Origin: Manis javanica
Lineage: Eukaryota > Chordata > Mammalia > Pholidota > Manidae
Length of the DNA: 64,000 nt
Direction: 5' to 3'
Assembly (NCBI RefSeq): GCF_040802235.1
Contig: NC_133166.1
Coordinates: 3,286,001 to 3,350,000, forward strand
The notes beneath the pieces were generated by a model that had not been told where the DNA came from, ran no database searches, and saw only the letters and a list, made by a program, of their open reading frames with translations. This document shows, one piece after another, positions 59,224 to 64,000 of the stretch (positions within the stretch are counted from its first letter, which is position 1; every line of letters begins with the position of its first letter). The position numbers and the translations under genes are program-made.

Positions 59224-60162
59224 TCACTGAGCAAATATTCTTCTCACAATAATTTTTCTCATTGCTTCTTTGGCCTCTGTGTTTCTCACACCATAGGTCA
59301 CAAGATTTAGTACTGGCAGCAAAAGGGTGTAAAAGACTGACAAGATTTTGGCTGTATTATATGGGCAGCTAGAGCTGGTTCCCAGGTAAGTAAAAATCAC
59401 TGTCCCGTAGAAGAGAGTCACTATGGTCAGGTGGGAAGCACAGGTGGAGGTGGCTTTAAATCTGCTCCTCCTAGACTGTATCTTCAGGACAGTGAGAAGG
59501 ATTCCAAGATAGGAAAACACCACTATCAGGAAGGTGGTCACTGATGTCATTCCAGAGAGGACAATAAATAAAATCTGGTTGGACTGGGTATCAGAACAAG
59601 AAAGTTGAAAAAGTAATGGGATATCACAGAAAAAATGATTAATGATGTTGGGCCCACAGAAAGACAGACCGAGCAAGCCGCTCAGGTGAGTGAGGGAGTT
59701 GGCGCAACCTAGGAGGTAGGAAGCAGTGACCAGGACGAGGCAGAATGTGGGGGTCATGCGACCTTTATAGTGAAGTGGTCGGCAAATGGCCACATACCGA
59801 TCATACGCCATTGCAGCCAGGAGGAAGCATTCAGTGGTCAGGAACATGTTGACAAAGGAATACTGAAGGAAGCAGCCATAGTAGGAGATGACTTTCTGTC
59901 CGGCTATGTAGTTCACCAACATTTTAGGAATAAAGACCGAGGAATAGCAGCAATCCAAGAAGGCCAACTGGCAAAGGAAAAAATACTTGGGGGAGTGGAG
60001 CAGGGCACTAGCCAAAATGACTGTGATAATCCAAACACTGCCCAACACAGTGATGAGATAGATGAGGAGCAACAGCGCGAAGATGACAGTGCTCAGCTCA
60101 GGGTCATCAGTCATCCCCAGGAGGATGAATTCAGTTATCACGCTGACATTTCTGTCAGCCAT
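59224..60162 (-). CDS. Olfactory receptor, class II, open frame with eroded motifs (subfamily V)
   Basis: Open 312-residue receptor frame starting MADRNVSVIT (N5-V6-S7 glycosylation site). Conserved parts: C97, [10 protein letters not shown] 118-127, loop cysteines 169/179/189, SY 217-218 and STCASHL 239-245. Several otherwise near-invariant OR residues are changed: GS instead of GN in TM1 (41-42), LHSPKYFFL instead of LHTPMYFFL (55-63), RP for NP after AIC, KATSTC for KAFSTC, and PVLNLVTYGVRN instead of [12 protein letters not shown] (283-294), which removes the proline of the NPxxY-type motif. The frame itself is intact, so this may be a receptor under relaxed constraint or recently silenced without a disabling indel, or a diverged functional one. 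Neighbours: the duplicon just 3' and an LTR-like or G+C-rich stretch 5'. Confidence 0.88.
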   Translation of the reverse strand: MADRNVSVITEFILLGMTDDPELSTVIFALLLLIYLITVLGSVWIITVILASALLHSPKYFFLCQLAFLDCCYSSVFIPKMLVNYIAGQKVISYYGCFLQYSFVNMFLTTECFLLAAMAYDRYVAICRPLHYKGRMTPTFCLVLVTASYLLGCANSLTHLSGLLGLSFCGPNIINHFFCDIPLLFQLSCSDTQSNQILFIVLSGMTSVTTFLIVVFSYLGILLTVLKIQSRRSRFKATSTCASHLTIVTLFYGTVIFTYLGTSSSCPYNTAKILSVFYTLLLPVLNLVTYGVRNTEAKEAMRKIIVRRIFAQ

Positions 60163-60559
60163 TTATTTACCTCCCCTACGAGGGATCTGCAGGGAACAGG
60201 AGCAAAAAGAAAATCACCAGAGCACAGCTTGCACATATGAGTTCAAATGACTGGCATCTTGAGAAAACCACATTTTAGTTGGTAATAGTATTTCACAGTA
60301 AATTCAGTTCCTGAAAGCATAAATAATTAGCTTGATATGAAACTTTAGTTGGATTACTATTTCACCAGGGGATATGAATTGGCGTTATGTACACATGAGA
60401 ACCTTTGGAAAAATAAAATCTCCTTGGAAAGCCTCAATAGGAATATTTGTTTAACAAAAATACTTCAGGAAATGGATCCTTGAAAACACGTGATTCCAGA
60501 TTTCAGGCACAAAGCAAGTACCTTATACTCTAAAGAAGATCCCTTAACAAAGAACAATA

Positions 60560-60935
60560 ACAACAAAAATCATGTAGCTGCTGGGAGCAAGGGGGTTTCC
60601 CAGCCCAGGCCAAGTTTCCCATGAATCCGAGGAAACCGAAGCAGGACAAGGGGAAGGGCAGGTTGGGAGAAAGGGTTTCTATTGCTCACAGCTCGCTCAG
60701 ATTCGCTGGCCAGCCCTCACTCTGTCGTCTCCAGTCCTCTCCAGCTGTGGTACCTGCACTCTCCTCCCCCCGCCTGCCCCTTCCAGCAGGTACTCCCTGG
60801 GCGTGTCCCTGGTGACTGGCAGGTATCAGACAAGTTAGGTACCAGGAAAGAAGGGAGGAGAGAATGGCCGTTTTCTCCCCACCCTTTGCCGCAGATGGAC
60901 CAGAGGCTCTGCTGTGGTCAACATGCATCGGTATG
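60560..60935 (+). repeat. G+C-rich, LTR-like stretch (uncertain)
   Basis: An island of higher G+C ('agcccaggccaagtttccca', 'cgcctgccccttccagcagg') stands out in AT-rich surroundings. It starts with a 23-nt word (60581-60603) that recurs exactly at 61546-61568. Composition suggests an old LTR fragment, but no family is recognised. No coding frame is convincing. Confidence 0.3.
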
Positions 60936-61568
60936 TAAATGGACTAAGGCCAGGCGGGAGATTATGGAAATTCTGGGTGAACACTTCCATTTACCCCACA
61001 AACCTCAATATTTAATGCTATATATTCGAGACATCTAGAAAAATTACTCTCTATACATGTTTTAAATTTTGACAAACTATACACATGACACATGTGAAAC
61101 AATAAAAGCAATAAACAAATTAGAATATATAATATAGGTATATATGTAATATCCAGTAAAACTTAACAATTACCAAAAAAAATGGAAAATGAGAAATAGG
61201 GATGTCTAGAATAGAGAATGAAAAGAAATTCAAACTTTATTTTTTATTATAACATGTCATTATTAAAACACTTGTATTCTCTGCTACTCCAATAGATATT
61301 TATCATTTCATCTTCTGATTTTTTATAGTATTTATTATTTAATGATTTGAATTAGCCCATACCAGATTTTTTTTCATTAAGTTTCAATCAGAAAACTTTC
61401 TCAATATTGAAAAATTGTTTGTTTTAATAAAACCGAGTATTCACAGTATCTCTAGGGATTCTGTCCTCCAAAAGTCCTGAGACAGATAAAAACACAAGCC
61501 AGAAACTACAAGAAAGAACCAAGCTTTCTCAAAAGCTCAAATCTTCTGGGAGCAAGGGGGTTTCCCAG
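60581..61568. repeat. Exact 23-nt direct repeat with self-complementary ends
   Basis: Identical 23-mers at 60581-60603 and 61546-61568 start CTGGGA and end TCCCAG, so each can fold on itself around an 11-nt G-rich loop. The context on both sides differs. Confidence 0.75.
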
Positions 61569-63046
61569 TCCAAAAGCCTCAAATCTAATTGCTAGGACAG
61601 CGTGTATGTTTTTGGCACATTAGATCACATTGGATTTGGCTTTTTATTCAGGAAAAGTCAGATCATTCAATTAATTTTATTTCAACTTTATCACATAACT
61701 CAGAATACATGAAAAGATTCTGATATCTAATATATTTGGGAACCTGTTAAATAATATTTAAGGAAAGTTTTCTTTACTGCAGGACTTACAAGAATATGTA
61801 CTACACTGCTGCGCTTTGGAAATTTCCACTACGGAAAATAAATATAAGGCATGTTTCACACGAATTTGACAACAGAATCTACTTTCACTGAACACTGATG
61901 AATATGGAGTCCCACCGTCTTTGCTCTGGAATAATGAAATTTATTCTTTACTGAATATAGAAAGAAGAAGACATGGGTGTGGATCTCCACCCTCTACTGC
62001 AATCAGTGTGATATACAGTAACAGTTTGAACACTGCCAACCATGCCACAAGGTAGCTTTGGTTATATCCATTTTAGCAGAACACCAGAGGCTTAAAAGAA
62101 TGACTAGTTACCTTTTCCCACATTAAGTTGTGATTTCATGTCTTACTCTTACTTCCTAGCCTAATTATTAGTTTCATCTGTAAACCATTTTTCAAGAGGT
62201 AATTGTGAGAATTGAAAAAGAAAATATGACAAAACTGCTCAACACACCATAGATATCCTCTAAATATTTGCTATATACTCCAAGTAAAACAAATAAGGAC
62301 TATAGACCCCTGTGTGTGTTAACATATTGAACATAAAGTAATTTTGGGGATCCTTGCTTTTTTGGTTTAGTTTAGTTAGCTTTGTCTTGACTGACTTTTC
62401 ATTTACCAAACAGTAATGTTCATCTGGACCACCTTTCATGCCATTGTTCTTTTGCTATCAAGTCATTTATGTACAATAATCTAATCTAAGCATTGTTGAG
62501 ATAAAATTAATTAAAATTAATAAAATTAATCTTAGCTTTGTCAAGATAAACTAAAATTAGCTTTGGTAACAGGACCAAATGAATCACCATGCTTTTCCTC
62601 AGATTTTACAAAATTCAACAGTTTGTAATAATTAATCTTAGATTTTAAAGAATTTCTTTCAATAAATTTCCTCTTGGAATTTACATAATTACATGAAGCT
62701 TCAAATACAGCTTCCCAAGAAAATAAAAATAGATCCACTAATTATTTCAAGACAGCCTGTTGACCTGGCAAAAGTGTAATTCTGTTTCACTTATCTCAAC
62801 CATTGGAATAGATCTGAAGCAGATACTTTCTTTCTTCACATTCCATTCACAACAGTATTGAGAGCTGCTCTTTGTGATAACTGGAGAAAGTGTTATAATT
62901 CCTTTGTCAGAATATAAATATAATACTTACCTGAAGGGAAGCTTGGTTCTTTCTTTTAGTTTCCGGCTTGTGTTTATATCTGTCTCAGGGCCTTTGGGGG
63001 ACAGAATCCCTAGACATACTGTGAATACTCAGTTTCATTAAAACAG
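61425..63046. repeat. Inverted repeat, about 105 bp arms, 1.4 kb apart
   Basis: 61425-61530 on the plus strand matches 62940-63046 on the minus strand with few differences (shared 'gtattcacagtat', 'ctagggattctgtcc', 'ctgagacagata', 'aaagaaccaagctt'). Matching stops abruptly on both sides. The spacer (61531-62939) is AT-rich and shows no transposase-like frame. It could be a non-autonomous DNA element or two copies of one dispersed repeat in opposite orientation. Confidence 0.8.
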
Positions 63047-63059
63047 ATAATGAGAGGCC

Positions 63060-64000
63060 TAGGGAAAGTAAGTTTCCCCCACTGTCATTCCAAATTGTAG
63101 CAGTTCACTTATTTGGCCATTTCTTTGTTATAGAGAAAATTGTCACACATGTTCTTGTCTCACCTATATGAGGCTCTAGAAGGAAAAGCTGAATTATTAA
63201 AAATGAACTCCACTGGTGATAATTATGATATACATAATGTCATTATGTATACATATTATACATAATACAGATTATTTTTAAGTTTTAAAGAGTGTTAAGT
63301 TCAATTTGTTGATGCAATACTATGCGATTCTATGTTGACTGAAATCAACATGACAGTTACGTTTCAGAAAAAGTTTGTTCAGTCTTAGTGAGAACCATGG
63401 CCCAATAGTAGTCCTTCAGCATATTCACATAAACTGCTCCCAAAACCCTTGGTTTGGGAACATCTTAAATACTTGTCTTACAACAGGCGGTGGGTGTAGG
63501 GAAGAGGTTATGTGGTTCAGTATATCGGGCAATGTCCTGAAAGAACAGACAATGGATAGGCTGATGCCATGTGTGTGAGAGGAAGCAACGATTAGGATTG
63601 CTAATTATTCTCCTAAAGGATTGTACTAGAGACAAGAACCAGACTGGTTTATGTTCTTTTGAGCATTCCTGGCTGGTTTTTCTCTGGTCATGGGTGCAGA
63701 GTGGGGGGCTGTGAATTTGGTGACACAAGCAAAAATGGCTGAAGGGCGTCTTCACAGCACAGCAGATGATATGGCTGACTTGGGGGCCTCTGCAGCTTGC
63801 ATAGTGCTTTGCCTGTGGGGCCACCAGGAGGAACCACAAAATTTCATTTTATTTCACATATAAATACATTATTATTGGCAGTCATTATGGACAATATGCA
63901 CCTCTTTCAGTACGATACCCCAGAGGAAGTGGAAGCAATTACTAAGTAGAATTTAGGGCTGTGTGTGTGTGTTTTCATACACTAGATTACCTTTTTAATA
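63060..64000. other. Right edge, no gene identified
   Basis: 63400-63840 is G+C-richer ('aaaatggctgaagggcgtct', 'gcctgtggggccaccaggag') and may be an old LTR-type remnant. A 124-codon minus-strand frame here shows no recognisable domain. A short TG run lies at 63961-63972. Nothing can be supported as a gene. Confidence 0.3.

Noticed and set aside
63465-63839. A 124-codon minus-strand frame
   Set aside because: No recognisable domain or supporting context; it lies in a probable old repeat.
1-64000. Search for CRISPR arrays, operons, toxin systems, tRNA or rRNA genes
   Set aside because: The window is mammalian chromosomal DNA. No regularly spaced short repeats, no tRNA-like folds and no prokaryotic gene organisation were seen.

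Overview
The window is placental-mammal genomic DNA. It is AT-rich, gene-sparse and full of LINE-1, L2, MIR and LTR remnants, with single-exon seven-transmembrane reading frames far apart. It is part of a class II (tetrapod-type) olfactory receptor (OR) gene cluster. I recognise seven intact OR reading frames (2405-3388 +, 15663-16616 -, 28741-29688 +, 36391-37338 +, 44726-45667 -, 51708-52640 -, 59224-60162 -), three OR pseudogenes (20278-21226 +, 25930-26800 -, 33592-34440 -) and one OR fragment (about 10021-10190 +). No other protein-coding host gene, tRNA, rRNA or CRISPR array is evident. I saw no recent lineage-diagnostic SINE (Alu, B1/B2, carnivore tRNA-Lys SINE, Bov-type), and the young repeats are all one L1 lineage. 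A pangolin-like genome would fit, but that is a guess from memory of the L1 sequence, not a demonstrated assignment.

Layout. 0-10 kb holds an OR of one subfamily (2405-3388) followed by LTR-type and L1 debris. 10-38.6 kb is the core expansion of a second subfamily (proteins starting [12 protein letters not shown]). It contains a head-to-head pair (15663-16616 - and the broken 20278-21226 +) forming a large inverted repeat. This continues as a head-to-tail array whose unit is OR gene + 3' flank + inverted dead OR of another subfamily + about 2 kb of upstream sequence (units starting at 20278, 28741 and 36391; about 8.5 and 7.65 kb). 38.6-43.2 kb holds broken duplicon pieces and a 5'-complete but 3'-less L1. 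43.2-51.2 kb is an inverted duplicate of the 10-20 kb region. It keeps one gene (44726-45667), but a deletion has removed the counterpart of the 15663 gene and left its upstream block without a coding region (47500-48755). 51-64 kb has two further ORs of different subfamilies (51708-52640; 59224-60162, the latter with several eroded signature residues), an L1 with target-site duplication, and a copy of a duplicated 3'-flank block.

How the parts relate. All subfamily members share about 1.5-2.5 kb of upstream sequence and a candidate 3' splice site about 74-75 nt before the ATG, consistent with the usual OR structure of a non-coding first exon spliced to a single coding exon. Whole gene-plus-promoter cassettes were therefore copied. 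The first ~230 nt of coding sequence are strikingly GC-rich and nearly identical between copies in both orientations, which suggests ongoing gene conversion. Products would be odorant-sensing G-protein-coupled receptors acting through Golf in the cilia of olfactory neurons; ligands cannot be inferred.
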